64,000 nucleotides of DNA from Streptomyces sp. NBC_01267. Lineage in GTDB: Bacteria; Actinomycetota; Actinomycetes; Streptomycetales; Streptomycetaceae. The notes under the pieces are model-generated. The model ran no database searches and was not told the origin of the DNA. It saw only the letters and a list, made by a program, of their open reading frames with translations. Where the stretch lies: contig NZ_CP108455.1 in assembly GCF_036241575.1 (NCBI RefSeq), forward strand, positions 7,175,001-7,239,000. The letters are read 5' to 3'. The translations under genes were made by a program, and so were the position numbers. Shown piece by piece: positions 17,566 to 25,353 of the stretch (within the stretch, counting starts at the first letter, position 1; each line of letters begins with the position of its first letter).

Positions 17566-18788
17566 CCCGGCGCTCCGTCTCGGTCACCGGCATCGGGATG
17601 ACGACCCCCGCGGGTGTGGGCGTGTCCGCCGGGTGGTCCGGCCTGTGCCAGGGCCTCTCCACCGCCGCACCCGACCCGAGGCTGACCGGCATGCCGGTCA
17701 GCTTCTCCTGCCGGATCCCCGGATTCGACGCGACCGAAGCGATCGGCCGCCGCATCGTCTGGCGCACCGACCGGTTCGTGCACCTCGCGCTGGTCACCGC
17801 GCGGGAAGCCCTCGCGGACTCCGGCATCGACACCGGGACCTGGGACGGCAGCCGGGTCGGTGTCGTCATCGGGGTCGGCTCCAGCAGCCAGGACACGGCC
17901 ACCCGCGAGTACGAACATCTGGCCCGCGGCGCCTACCGGGCGCTCTCACCGACCGATGTGCCCCGCAGCATGCCCAACATGGCCCCCGCGGAGATCGCCA
18001 TCGACTGCCGGGCCACCGGGCCCAACTTCGCGGTCAGCACGGCCTGCGCGTCAGGTGCCACCGCCATCGGACTCGCCCACGACCTGATCGTCTCGGGGAC
18101 CTGCGACATCGTCATCGCCGGGGGCGCGGAGTCGGCGGGATCCTCCCGGCTGGCCGCCGGCGCCTTCTGGCGGATGGGCGCCCTGTCCACCAGGTCCGAC
18201 GACCCCGCCGGTGCCTCCCGGCCCTTCGACGCCGACCGCGACGGCTTCGTCCTGGGCGAGGGCGCGGGCATCCTCGTCCTGGAGGAGACCCGGCACGCCA
18301 GGGCCCGCCGGGCGACCGTCCACGCCCAGCTCGCCGGATACGGCACCACCTGCGACGCCCACCACTGGACCACCCCGCACCCGCAGGGGCGCGGCACGGT
18401 GCAGGCGCTGGGCACGGCCCTCGCCGGAGCCGGACTCGAACCCTGCGACATCGGCCACGTCAACGCACATGCCACCTCCACCCCGGCCAACGACATCAGC
18501 GAGGCGGAAGCCCTGCGTACGTTCTTCGGCACGCCCCCGCCCGTGACCGCCACCAAGAGCGTCATCGGGCACGCCATCGCGGGCGCCGGAGCGATCGAAG
18601 CCGTGGTGAGCGTCCTGAGCCTCACCCGGCAGACCATCCACCCCACCGCCAACCTCGACCGGCTCGACCCCGCGGTGGACCTCGACGTGGTCACCAAAGT
18701 GCCGCGCAGCCACCGGATGGACGCCGTGGCGAGTACGTCCATCGGTTTTGGCGGCCAGAACACCGCCCTGGTCTTCACCTCCGCATGA
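17562..18788 (+). CDS. Beta-ketoacyl-ACP synthase (FabF-like ketosynthase)
   Basis: A 408-residue KAS II-type condensing enzyme with a complete Cys-His-His site: Cys162 in STACASG, His303 in NAHATSTPAND and His337 in KSVIGHAIAGAG (with Lys332). It should catalyse decarboxylative Claisen condensation of malonyl-ACP with an acyl primer. No chain-length factor, acyltransferase, ketoreductase or dehydratase gene is adjacent, so it may perform one condensation or borrow fatty-acid-synthase partners. It starts at ATG 17562 within the ACP stop codon and its own stop overlaps the P450 start, so all three are translationally coupled. Confidence 0.93.
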   Translation: MTRRSVSVTGIGMTTPAGVGVSAGWSGLCQGLSTAAPDPRLTGMPVSFSCRIPGFDATEAIGRRIVWRTDRFVHLALVTAREALADSGIDTGTWDGSRVGVVIGVGSSSQDTATREYEHLARGAYRALSPTDVPRSMPNMAPAEIAIDCRATGPNFAVSTACASGATAIGLAHDLIVSGTCDIVIAGGAESAGSSRLAAGAFWRMGALSTRSDDPAGASRPFDADRDGFVLGEGAGILVLEETRHARARRATVHAQLAGYGTTCDAHHWTTPHPQGRGTVQALGTALAGAGLEPCDIGHVNAHATSTPANDISEAEALRTFFGTPPPVTATKSVIGHAIAGAGAIEAVVSVLSLTRQTIHPTANLDRLDPAVDLDVVTKVPRSHRMDAVASTSIGFGGQNTALVFTSA

Positions 18789-20068
18789 ACGCTTCGTCGC
18801 GTGCCGCCGGTGCGGTGCCCGAGCCGGTACCGCTGGGCTGCCCGGCCCTGTACGAGCGGGGATTCGACGCGGCGGCCGGACGACTGGCGGCACCGGGCGG
18901 TCCGGCGCTGCGCCCGGTCACGCTCAACGGGGGGCTGCGCGCCTGGGCCGCCACGGAGCCCGCGCTGGCGCGCGGCATCCTCACCGACCCCCGGCTGACC
19001 AACGACATCGCCGAGGTGGGCACGCCCGTGCAGGGCTTCCCCGACCGCCGGTACCCGGAGGACTTCTTCGCCCACGCGCCACAGTTGCTGTCCGCCTCCG
19101 GGGAGCGCCACCGCAGACTCCGCAGGATCGTCGCGCCCTACTTCAGCGCCGCCGCGGTGGCGTCGATGGCCGCGCGGCTGCGGTGCGGCACGGCCCGGAT
19201 CATCGAGGACCTCGCCGACCGCGACCGGATCGACATCGTCACCGACTTCGCCCTGCCGCTGGCCGGCGCCGCGGTCGGCGAGATCCTCGACATCCCGGCC
19301 GACCGGCGGCTTCCGGCGGTGACCGCCGCTCTCGCCGCCAGCGCGGTGGACCCGGCGGCCGAGGACGCGGGGGCGGCGCACCGCGCCTTCTCCCGTACCG
19401 TCCTGAACGTCATCGGTGTCGCCCGGCGTTCCACGGCCGCCACCCCGGCCACCGCCCTGCTCCGGGCCCAGCGGGCCGGAGAGATCTCCAGCGCCGAGTT
19501 GGCCGGGATGATCGGGATGCTGCTGATCGGCACGGTCGACTCGCTCACCACCGTCGTCCCGGCCGGCACCCTGATGGCCGTGCGGCGCCCGGACGTCCGC
19601 CACGGCCTCAGCCACGACACCGGTCCCACGACGGCACTGACCGAGGAGATCCTGCGGCTCAACCCGCCGTTCCAGCACACCGGATGGAGATTCACCCGTG
19701 AGCCGTGCCGTATCGCGGACGTCCCGCTACCGCACGGCGCCGTGGTGGTCACCTCGCTGCTCGCGGCGAATCTCGACCCAGGACTCTGGCCGGACCCGCT
19801 GCGCGCCGATCCGCACCGTGCCGCGCCGGGCAGCCATCTCTCCTTCGGGCACGGACCGCACTACTGCCTGGGCGCGGCGCTCGGACGTCAGCTCGTCCAC
19901 TCCGCACTGACCGGGCTGTTCGGCAGGCTGCCCGGACTGGGGCTCGCGGACACCGCGGGCGAACTCACCTGGCACGGCACGTGTCTGCGCCGGCTGGACA
20001 GCCTTCCCGCGGACCCCGGCGGCGGACACCGGATGCCACCGGGACGGGTCCCTCACTCCTCGAAGTAG
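18785..20068 (+). CDS. Cytochrome P450 with atypical oxygen-activation motif
   Basis: A 427-residue bacterial P450. The heme loop FGHGPHYCLGAALGRQ gives Cys361 as axial ligand, and the K-helix ExxR is EILR. The I-helix motif, normally (A/G)Gx(D/E)T, reads GTVDS at residues 249-253, so the conserved Gly is Thr and the catalytic Thr is Ser253. Such changes occur in P450s that act on carrier-bound substrates or do unusual chemistry. ATG 18785 overlaps the ketosynthase stop as ATGA, so it is part of the operon and probably oxidises the ACP-bound or released acyl chain. No dedicated ferredoxin gene is adjacent. The 3' end overlaps the opposing gene by 16 bp. Confidence 0.93.
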   Translation: MNASSRAAGAVPEPVPLGCPALYERGFDAAAGRLAAPGGPALRPVTLNGGLRAWAATEPALARGILTDPRLTNDIAEVGTPVQGFPDRRYPEDFFAHAPQLLSASGERHRRLRRIVAPYFSAAAVASMAARLRCGTARIIEDLADRDRIDIVTDFALPLAGAAVGEILDIPADRRLPAVTAALAASAVDPAAEDAGAAHRAFSRTVLNVIGVARRSTAATPATALLRAQRAGEISSAELAGMIGMLLIGTVDSLTTVVPAGTLMAVRRPDVRHGLSHDTGPTTALTEEILRLNPPFQHTGWRFTREPCRIADVPLPHGAVVVTSLLAANLDPGLWPDPLRADPHRAAPGSHLSFGHGPHYCLGAALGRQLVHSALTGLFGRLPGLGLADTAGELTWHGTCLRRLDSLPADPGGGHRMPPGRVPHSSK

Positions 20069-20622
20069 GCGTCCAGGACCGCGTCGAGCTGCGCCGCCCA
20101 CGTCTTGAGACCGTCCCGGCTGTCCGCCGCGACATCGGCCTGGTAGGTGTGACGGTTGGGCATGTGGACGTAGACGGTGAGCCGCCGCCCGTACTTGGAC
20201 GTCTCGAACTCGACGGCGCCGATCTCGCTCCACTCGAACTCGGCCTCCTGGTCGTCCAGCCGGAGCAGCACGCCGGTGTGGTTCGCGATGATCGCCGAAC
20301 GGCGGTCGGAGACCTCGAACGAGGGTCCGTCGACCACGGCGGCCCCGTCGCCGCCCGGCCCGTCGGCGTCGCGTCCATCGGCGTCCGGTCCATCGGCCTC
20401 GGGTTCGGAGCCTTCGGACCCGGCGGCCTCCTGTTCCGGTGACGCCTCTTCGGGCGGTGTGTCCCGCGGCACGGAGTCCTCCGGCGCCGCCTCGTCGTCG
20501 ACCGGCGGCGCCGCTACGGCCGACGGCGAGTCCCGGGGTGCGGGCATGAGGCCGGGGACGTACGCCGGATCGGTCGCGGCGCCGTGCACGGGTGGGCTGT
20601 TCGGACCTGTCTGCTGTTCCAC
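20053..20622 (-). CDS. Conserved hypothetical protein, acidic N-terminus with PH-like C-terminus
   Basis: A 189-residue protein of unknown function. The first 110 residues are low-complexity, rich in Pro, Glu and Asp. The last 80 form a compact domain (DRRSAIIANHTGVLLRL, FEWSEIGAVEFETS, GRRLTVYVHM) with the alternating strand pattern of a PH-like fold, ending in an acidic helix. It looks cytoplasmic. GTG 20622 is chosen because a -10-like CATACT ends seven bases upstream, giving a leaderless start; a longer reading frame to 20691 is possible. It is convergent with the P450, overlapping by 16 bp. Confidence 0.65.
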   Translation of the reverse strand: MEQQTGPNSPPVHGAATDPAYVPGLMPAPRDSPSAVAAPPVDDEAAPEDSVPRDTPPEEASPEQEAAGSEGSEPEADGPDADGRDADGPGGDGAAVVDGPSFEVSDRRSAIIANHTGVLLRLDDQEAEFEWSEIGAVEFETSKYGRRLTVYVHMPNRHTYQADVAADSRDGLKTWAAQLDAVLDAYFEE

Positions 20623-20706
20623 GGTGCGCAGTATGGACGATGGACCTGTGCGACGGCCAGCGGATCCGTCCCCGTACCGGGGGCCGAGCACCGGGGCGCG
20701 CGTCGG

Positions 20707-21618
20707 TCAGGTGCCGATGCGGTCGCCGATGAGGCGGGCGTAGGCCCGCTCACCGCGGGCATTGGGGTGCAGCGGTGCGGCGGGCGCGGTCGGGACGAAG
20801 CCCTCGATCCATTTCACGCCGGGTGCCCCGCAGGCGTCGTGCCCCTTGCCGGGTGTCCGCACGTCGACGTACTCGGCGCCGTGCGCCGCCGACTGCGCGG
20901 CGATCACCCGGTTCATCCGGTCGATGCTTCCCTGCAGCCAGTCGGCGTCACCGCCGAGCACCGGGACGACCGGCCAGCAGCCTCCCGGCCGGAGGTACGC
21001 GCCGTAGCCGGTGACCAGCACCCTGGCCCGTGGGGAGCGCTCACGGATGGTGTCGAGCACGGCGGCGAGCTCGGGCCCCAGCGCATCGATACGGACGGCC
21101 TCCTGGTCCACGCCGTCCTGGACGTACGCGTCCTCGCAGCGGGTCCCGAAGGGGGTGAGCCGGACGCAGTTCCCGGCGACGCCGACCAGCCCGGCGTCGT
21201 TGCCGCCGACGGTGAGCGTCACCAGCGTGGTGCCGGTGCTCAGCGCGTCGAACTGCGGCGGGACCGTGCCCGCTTCCGCCCCGAGTACGGAGAGCTGCTG
21301 CGGGGCGGTCAGGTCACCGGTCCGGGCGCCGCCGCACGTCACGTCGCGGAATGCGTCGACCTTCAGCCGAGCGGCAAGCAGATGCGCGTAGTTACGGGCC
21401 GACCGGCCACAGGCGAGCGGTCCCGTCGCGGGCGGTACGAGCGGACCCGAGGCCATCGAGTCGCCGAGCGCCACATAGACCTGCCGGGCCGGGGCGTCCG
21501 CGCTCGCGGACCCGGTATCGGCCACCGCGACCGACCCCACCAGCGCGACCAGCGCGAGCGCCGCCCCGAACCACCGGCGCACACCGGGTGAAGTCCCCTG
21601 ACAGTACGAAGAGTTCAC
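20707..21618 (-). CDS. Secreted SGNH/GDSL lipase-esterase
   Basis: A 303-residue secreted hydrolase. The signal peptide runs to about residue 42 (core FGAALALVALVGSVAVA). SGNH blocks are clear: nucleophile Ser in GDSMASG, Gly in CGGARTGDL, Asn in TVGGNDAGL, and the catalytic His with its acid in PLHPNARGE. Six cysteines suggest the three disulfides of the Streptomyces rimosus/SCO1725 lipase group, which cleaves lipid or acyl esters. GTG 21618 has GGGAGAAG directly ahead. It diverges from the AfsR-like ATPase gene; no functional link with the P450 cluster is proven. Confidence 0.9.
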   Translation of the reverse strand: MNSSYCQGTSPGVRRWFGAALALVALVGSVAVADTGSASADAPARQVYVALGDSMASGPLVPPATGPLACGRSARNYAHLLAARLKVDAFRDVTCGGARTGDLTAPQQLSVLGAEAGTVPPQFDALSTGTTLVTLTVGGNDAGLVGVAGNCVRLTPFGTRCEDAYVQDGVDQEAVRIDALGPELAAVLDTIRERSPRARVLVTGYGAYLRPGGCWPVVPVLGGDADWLQGSIDRMNRVIAAQSAAHGAEYVDVRTPGKGHDACGAPGVKWIEGFVPTAPAAPLHPNARGERAYARLIGDRIGT

Positions 21619-21882
21619 TGCTTCTCCCGGCTGCTGTCGGTGCGGTGGTGACTGCCGGGGTGGTCCGTGGCGGCGGCTGCCCGCCGGCCGTGGACTCCGG
21701 AGCCCCGCCCGAGCACGCTACCGGTCGCGCCACCCGAGCCGCCGGACCTTTCACGGCCCGCCCCCGAACGGCCCCCGGCACACCGGCCGGGCCGTCAACC
21801 GGGCGCCGGTGAACCGGGGTTCCTCCCGCCGGGAACCCGGGGGCGGTACCCCACCGCCGGGCAGGTGCGCGAAACTGGTCGC

Positions 21883-23922
21883 GTGGCGGCATACCTTCCC
21901 ACCGAGACCACGAGTCTCGTGGGGCGAAAGAACGAGCTGGACCATCTGCGGAGCGCTTTCGCGAGGTACCGGCTGATCACACTCACCGGGATCGGCGGGG
22001 TGGGCAAGACCCGCATCGCGCTGCGCGCGGCGAGCCGCGCGGCGCCCGACTGCCCCGACGGGGTGTGGTGGGCGGATCTCTCCCCGCTCTCCGGCGAACG
22101 GCTGCTGCTGGCCACCGTCTCCGACGCGGTGGGGCTCTCCGACCACACGGCGCGCAGCCAGGTGGACGCACTCTGCGAGTGGCTCACGGACAAGCAGGGG
22201 CTGTTGGTGCTGGACTCCTGCGAACATCTCGTCGACGCCTGCCGAAGCCTGGTGGGGGACGTCCTCACCTCGGCCCCCGGGCTCACTGTGCTGGTCACCA
22301 GCCGTCAGGCGCTGGGTGTCGGCGGCGAACACACGGTGGCCGTCGAACCCCTTCCCGTCGAGGGCGACCAGGGGGCGCTCGCCCTGTTCACCGACCGCGC
22401 CGCCACCGCCGCACCCGGCCTCTCCCTCGCCGATCCGGGCACGGCGAAGGCCGCCGCCGACATCTGCCGTCGGCTGGAGGGCATCCCGCTCGCCGTGGAA
22501 CTGGCTGCGGCCCAGCTCCGGGCCCGCTCGGCAGAGCAGGTGGCCGAGCGGCTGAACTCCCGTTTCGACGCGCTCGTCGAGGGCGGACAGGAGCAGGCAC
22601 CCCGCCATCGGACGCTCAGGACCGCCATCGGGTGGAGCCACGAACTGTGCGAGCCGCTGGAGCGGTTGATGTGGGCGCGGCTGTCCGTCTTCCGCGGCTG
22701 GTTCGACGAACACTCCGCGCGCGCCGTCTGCACCGGCGGCCCCCTGTCCGGGAAGACCGTGGACCGGGCCCTGGAGGGGCTCGTCGAGAAGTCCGTACTG
22801 ACCTGGGACGGCGCCCGGTACCGGATGCTGGACACCATCAGGGAGTACGGCCGGTTGTGGCTGGAGGAACTGGGCGAGAGCGCGGCGCTCTCCGACCTCC
22901 ACGCGGCGCACTGCCTCGCCGTCGCGCGTGAGGCCGACGCCGGCTGGCTGAGTTCCGAACAGAGCTCCTGGTACCAGCGGATCGCCGATGTCCACACCGA
23001 TCTGTGCACCGCGATGGACCGGCTGCTGGTCACCGACACCGAGCGGGCCCTCGAACTGATCGGACTCGTCGGCTTCTTCTGGAGTTGCTGCGGCCATCTG
23101 CACGAGGTGCGCAGCTACCTGGAGCGGGCCCTCGCGCTGCATCCACGGCCCGGTCCGTACCGCGGCAGGGCGTTGTGGGCGCTGGGCGTCGCCACCCTGC
23201 TCCAGGGTGAGCACGACCTCGCCCACGAACTCGGCGTGCAGTGCGACGAGGCCGCACAGCAGCAGAACGACAGGGAGATGTCGTTCGCGGCGGGCTATCT
23301 TCTCGGCCTCAGCCATCTGATGTCAGGGCGCCCGCTGGCCGCGCACACCGTGGCCGTACGGCTTCCCGGCCCCGGCCGGGACACCGACGAGACGTCCGCG
23401 TCCCGGCGCAAGTGCCGACTGGTCGAGGTGTTCGCCCTCACCGGCCTGGGTCTGCTGACCGAGGCCCGGCAGGAGGCGGAGGCCCTGCGCACGGCGTGCC
23501 TGCGGACCGGGGACTGGTGGACCCGCTCCTACACGGACTACCAGCTCTCGCTGATCTCGCTCTTCCAGGACCGGCCCGACGACGCGGCCGACCACGCGCG
23601 GGCGATGCTCACGGGCAAACGCCGGATCGGTGACGCGTTCGGGATCGCCCTCGGGCTGGACCTGCTCGCAGCCGCCCTCGCCGCACAGGGCAAGGGCGAA
23701 CGGGCCGCCCTGGTCTTCGGGACGAGTCAGGCGTACTGGCGGACGGTCGGCCACCCGCAGCGCGGCACCCCGGAGCTCGGCCCGGTGCGCGAGGAGTGCG
23801 AACGCAGCGCCCGCGCCGTCATCGGGGACGACGCCTACGCCGAGGCCTTCCAGCGGGGCGCCTCGGTGCGTACCGCGTCCGGACTCGCGCGGGCACTCGA
23901 CGGTCAACTCGCCCTCCCCTGA
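21883..23922 (+). CDS. AfsR-like NB-ARC/TPR ATPase without a DNA-binding domain
   Basis: A 679-residue STAND-type ATPase. It starts directly with TTSLVGRKNELDHL, then Walker A GIGGVGKT, Walker B LLVLDSCEHL, the sensor LVTSRQALG and the GIPLAVELAA motif. A winged-helix region and about 250 residues of TPR-like helices follow to the C-terminus. Relatives (AfsR, LuxR-type LAL regulators) normally add an OmpR/BTAD or LuxR DNA-binding domain, but none is visible at either end. It could therefore act through a partner protein. GTG 21883 is chosen because a -10-like GAAACT ends six bases upstream and the conserved domain begins nine residues in. A perfect hairpin follows the stop. Confidence 0.82.
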   Translation: MAAYLPTETTSLVGRKNELDHLRSAFARYRLITLTGIGGVGKTRIALRAASRAAPDCPDGVWWADLSPLSGERLLLATVSDAVGLSDHTARSQVDALCEWLTDKQGLLVLDSCEHLVDACRSLVGDVLTSAPGLTVLVTSRQALGVGGEHTVAVEPLPVEGDQGALALFTDRAATAAPGLSLADPGTAKAAADICRRLEGIPLAVELAAAQLRARSAEQVAERLNSRFDALVEGGQEQAPRHRTLRTAIGWSHELCEPLERLMWARLSVFRGWFDEHSARAVCTGGPLSGKTVDRALEGLVEKSVLTWDGARYRMLDTIREYGRLWLEELGESAALSDLHAAHCLAVAREADAGWLSSEQSSWYQRIADVHTDLCTAMDRLLVTDTERALELIGLVGFFWSCCGHLHEVRSYLERALALHPRPGPYRGRALWALGVATLLQGEHDLAHELGVQCDEAAQQQNDREMSFAAGYLLGLSHLMSGRPLAAHTVAVRLPGPGRDTDETSASRRKCRLVEVFALTGLGLLTEARQEAEALRTACLRTGDWWTRSYTDYQLSLISLFQDRPDDAADHARAMLTGKRRIGDAFGIALGLDLLAAALAAQGKGERAALVFGTSQAYWRTVGHPQRGTPELGPVREECERSARAVIGDDAYAEAFQRGASVRTASGLARALDGQLALP

Positions 23923-23954
23923 GGCGTGTCCGGCAGAGAGAGGCCGGACACGCC
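23923..23954 (+). terminator. Hairpin terminator after the AfsR-like gene
   Basis: GGCGTGTCCGGC (23923-23934) and GCCGGACACGCC (23943-23954) form a perfect 12-bp stem with an eight-base loop, beginning directly after the stop codon. Confidence 0.75.
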
Positions 23955-24058
23955 CATCGGCCGGAGGCATCCCCGGATCATCGGCGGGCGCGGTCTTGCG
24001 GGCGGCCGTACACCTGCCATGATGTTCACACTTTGTGCACAGATGACCTGGGGGGGCC

Positions 24059-24781
24059 ATGGGAACCGTGGGCACCGCGCTGCTCGAACTGCGATCGGCG
24101 CAGAAGTCGGCCAAGGGAGTGTCGCTCTACTCCCGCTTCGTGAACCGTCCGGTGGGCCGCTGTCTGGCTGCGGTGTCGCACGGCCTGGGGCTGACTCCCA
24201 ATCAGGTCACCCTGGTGAGCGCCGCGTTCAGCTTCGCCGCGATAGCCGCGGTCATGGTCGGGGAGCCGTCCTGGGGGCTGGGGTTCGCCGTGTGGCTGGG
24301 CCTGTTCCTGGGGTTCGCCTTCGACTCGGCGGACGGGCAGCTCGCCCGGCTGCGCGGCGGTGGCAGCCCGGCGGGGGAGTGGCTGGACCATGTGGTGGAC
24401 TGCGCGAAGATCACCGCCCTGCACGCCGCCGTCCTGATCGCCTTCTACCGCCACCCGGAACACTTCGGCGCGACGGACGAGAGCTGGCTGCTGGTCCCGC
24501 TCGGATTCCAGTGGGCCGCGGTGGTGACCTTCTTCGGCGGCCTGCTCACCGAGAAGCTCAAACCGCGCCCCGTACCCGGCAGCCCCGCCGCCGCGCCGTC
24601 CACCCTGCGGGCGGTGGCGCTGCTGCCCGTCGACCACGGCATCTTCTGCCTGGTGTTCCTGCTGCTCGGGGCGGGGACCGGATTCCGCTGGGCCTATACG
24701 GTGCTCGCCTGCTTCAGCGTGCTCTTCCTGGCCGCCTTCCTCATGAAGTGGTTCCGGGAACTGAACGCAGTTCCCCGCTGA
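24059..24781 (+). CDS. CDP-alcohol phosphotransferase, membrane
   Basis: A 240-residue integral membrane enzyme. The diagnostic CDP-alcohol phosphotransferase motif D-x2-DG-x2-AR-x8-G-x3-D-x3-D is intact from about residue 89 (DSADGQLARLRGGG, then GEWLDHVVD). Six hydrophobic segments surround it. The enzyme swaps CMP of a CDP-alcohol for a second alcohol, making a phosphodiester as in phospholipid synthesis. It is tail-to-tail with a cytidylyltransferase gene (41-bp overlap) at the edge of an exopolysaccharide locus. The pair may supply a CDP-alcohol and transfer it to a lipid or glycan. ATG 24059 follows a G-rich ribosome site. Substrates are unknown. Confidence 0.88.
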   Translation: MGTVGTALLELRSAQKSAKGVSLYSRFVNRPVGRCLAAVSHGLGLTPNQVTLVSAAFSFAAIAAVMVGEPSWGLGFAVWLGLFLGFAFDSADGQLARLRGGGSPAGEWLDHVVDCAKITALHAAVLIAFYRHPEHFGATDESWLLVPLGFQWAAVVTFFGGLLTEKLKPRPVPGSPAAAPSTLRAVALLPVDHGIFCLVFLLLGAGTGFRWAYTVLACFSVLFLAAFLMKWFRELNAVPR

Positions 24782-25226
24782 ACGGCGCCTCGGGCTGCGC
24801 CAGTACGTCGAGCGCGCGGCGCAGTTGGGTGCTCGACGTGTGCACCGTGTACGGGAAGTAGACGATCTCGACGCCGACGGCGGCGAAGTCCTGCTCCAGC
24901 TTCTCGCCCTTCGATGTGCCCCGCCAGTCGTCCCCTTTGAACAGCACGTCGAAGCGGACCTGCTTCCAGGTCTCGACCTTGTCGGGAACGGTCTCCACGA
25001 AGGCGGCGTCCACGTACTTGACGCTGCGTACTATCTCCAGCCGCTCCACGAGGGGGATCATCGGACGGCGCCCCTTGGCCCGCTCCGCCATCTCGTCGGA
25101 CACGACTCCGGCGACCAGGTAGTCGCACCGACTACGCGCGTGACGAAGGATGTTGAGGTGTCCGATGTGGAAGAGATCGTAGGCGCCGGGCGCGTATCCG
25201 ACCCGGTACGGTTTGCCTGTTGTCAT
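24741..25226 (-). CDS. Cytidylyltransferase, glycerol-3-phosphate/TagD type
   Basis: A 161-residue nucleotidyltransferase with the HxGH signature in YDLFHIGHLNILRHA near residue 18, the KGDDW segment typical of glycerol-3-phosphate cytidylyltransferases (LFKGDDWRGTSKGEKL), and a diverged ISTT-type motif (TVHTSSTQLRR). It would make a CDP-alcohol, such as CDP-glycerol, from CTP and an alcohol phosphate. ATG 25226 has AGGGGGG about eight bases upstream. Its 3' end overlaps the CDP-alcohol phosphotransferase gene by 41 bp, so they are functionally paired although on opposite strands. The acceptor alcohol is not certain; ADP-type relatives exist. Confidence 0.88.
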   Translation of the reverse strand: MTTGKPYRVGYAPGAYDLFHIGHLNILRHARSRCDYLVAGVVSDEMAERAKGRRPMIPLVERLEIVRSVKYVDAAFVETVPDKVETWKQVRFDVLFKGDDWRGTSKGEKLEQDFAAVGVEIVYFPYTVHTSSTQLRRALDVLAQPEAPFSGELRSVPGTTS

Positions 25227-25290
25227 GACTGAACCCCCCTGCGAGCCACACCCCCCGGTGTGGAAGGTATCGACGATAGCGTGCACATTC

Positions 25291-25309
25291 CGTTCAGGTT
25301 GAGTGAACG
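25291..25309. promoter_or_regulatory. Inverted repeat in the divergent promoter of the polysaccharide operon
   Basis: CGTTCA (25291-25296) and TGAACG (25304-25309) form perfect 6-bp arms around a seven-base spacer, between the cytidylyltransferase and first glycosyltransferase genes. It is a candidate operator; the binding protein is unknown. Confidence 0.35.
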
Positions 25310-25353
25310 ATGGGGGTGACAATGGGTTCACCTCTGGGGGAAGGGACCGCCGC

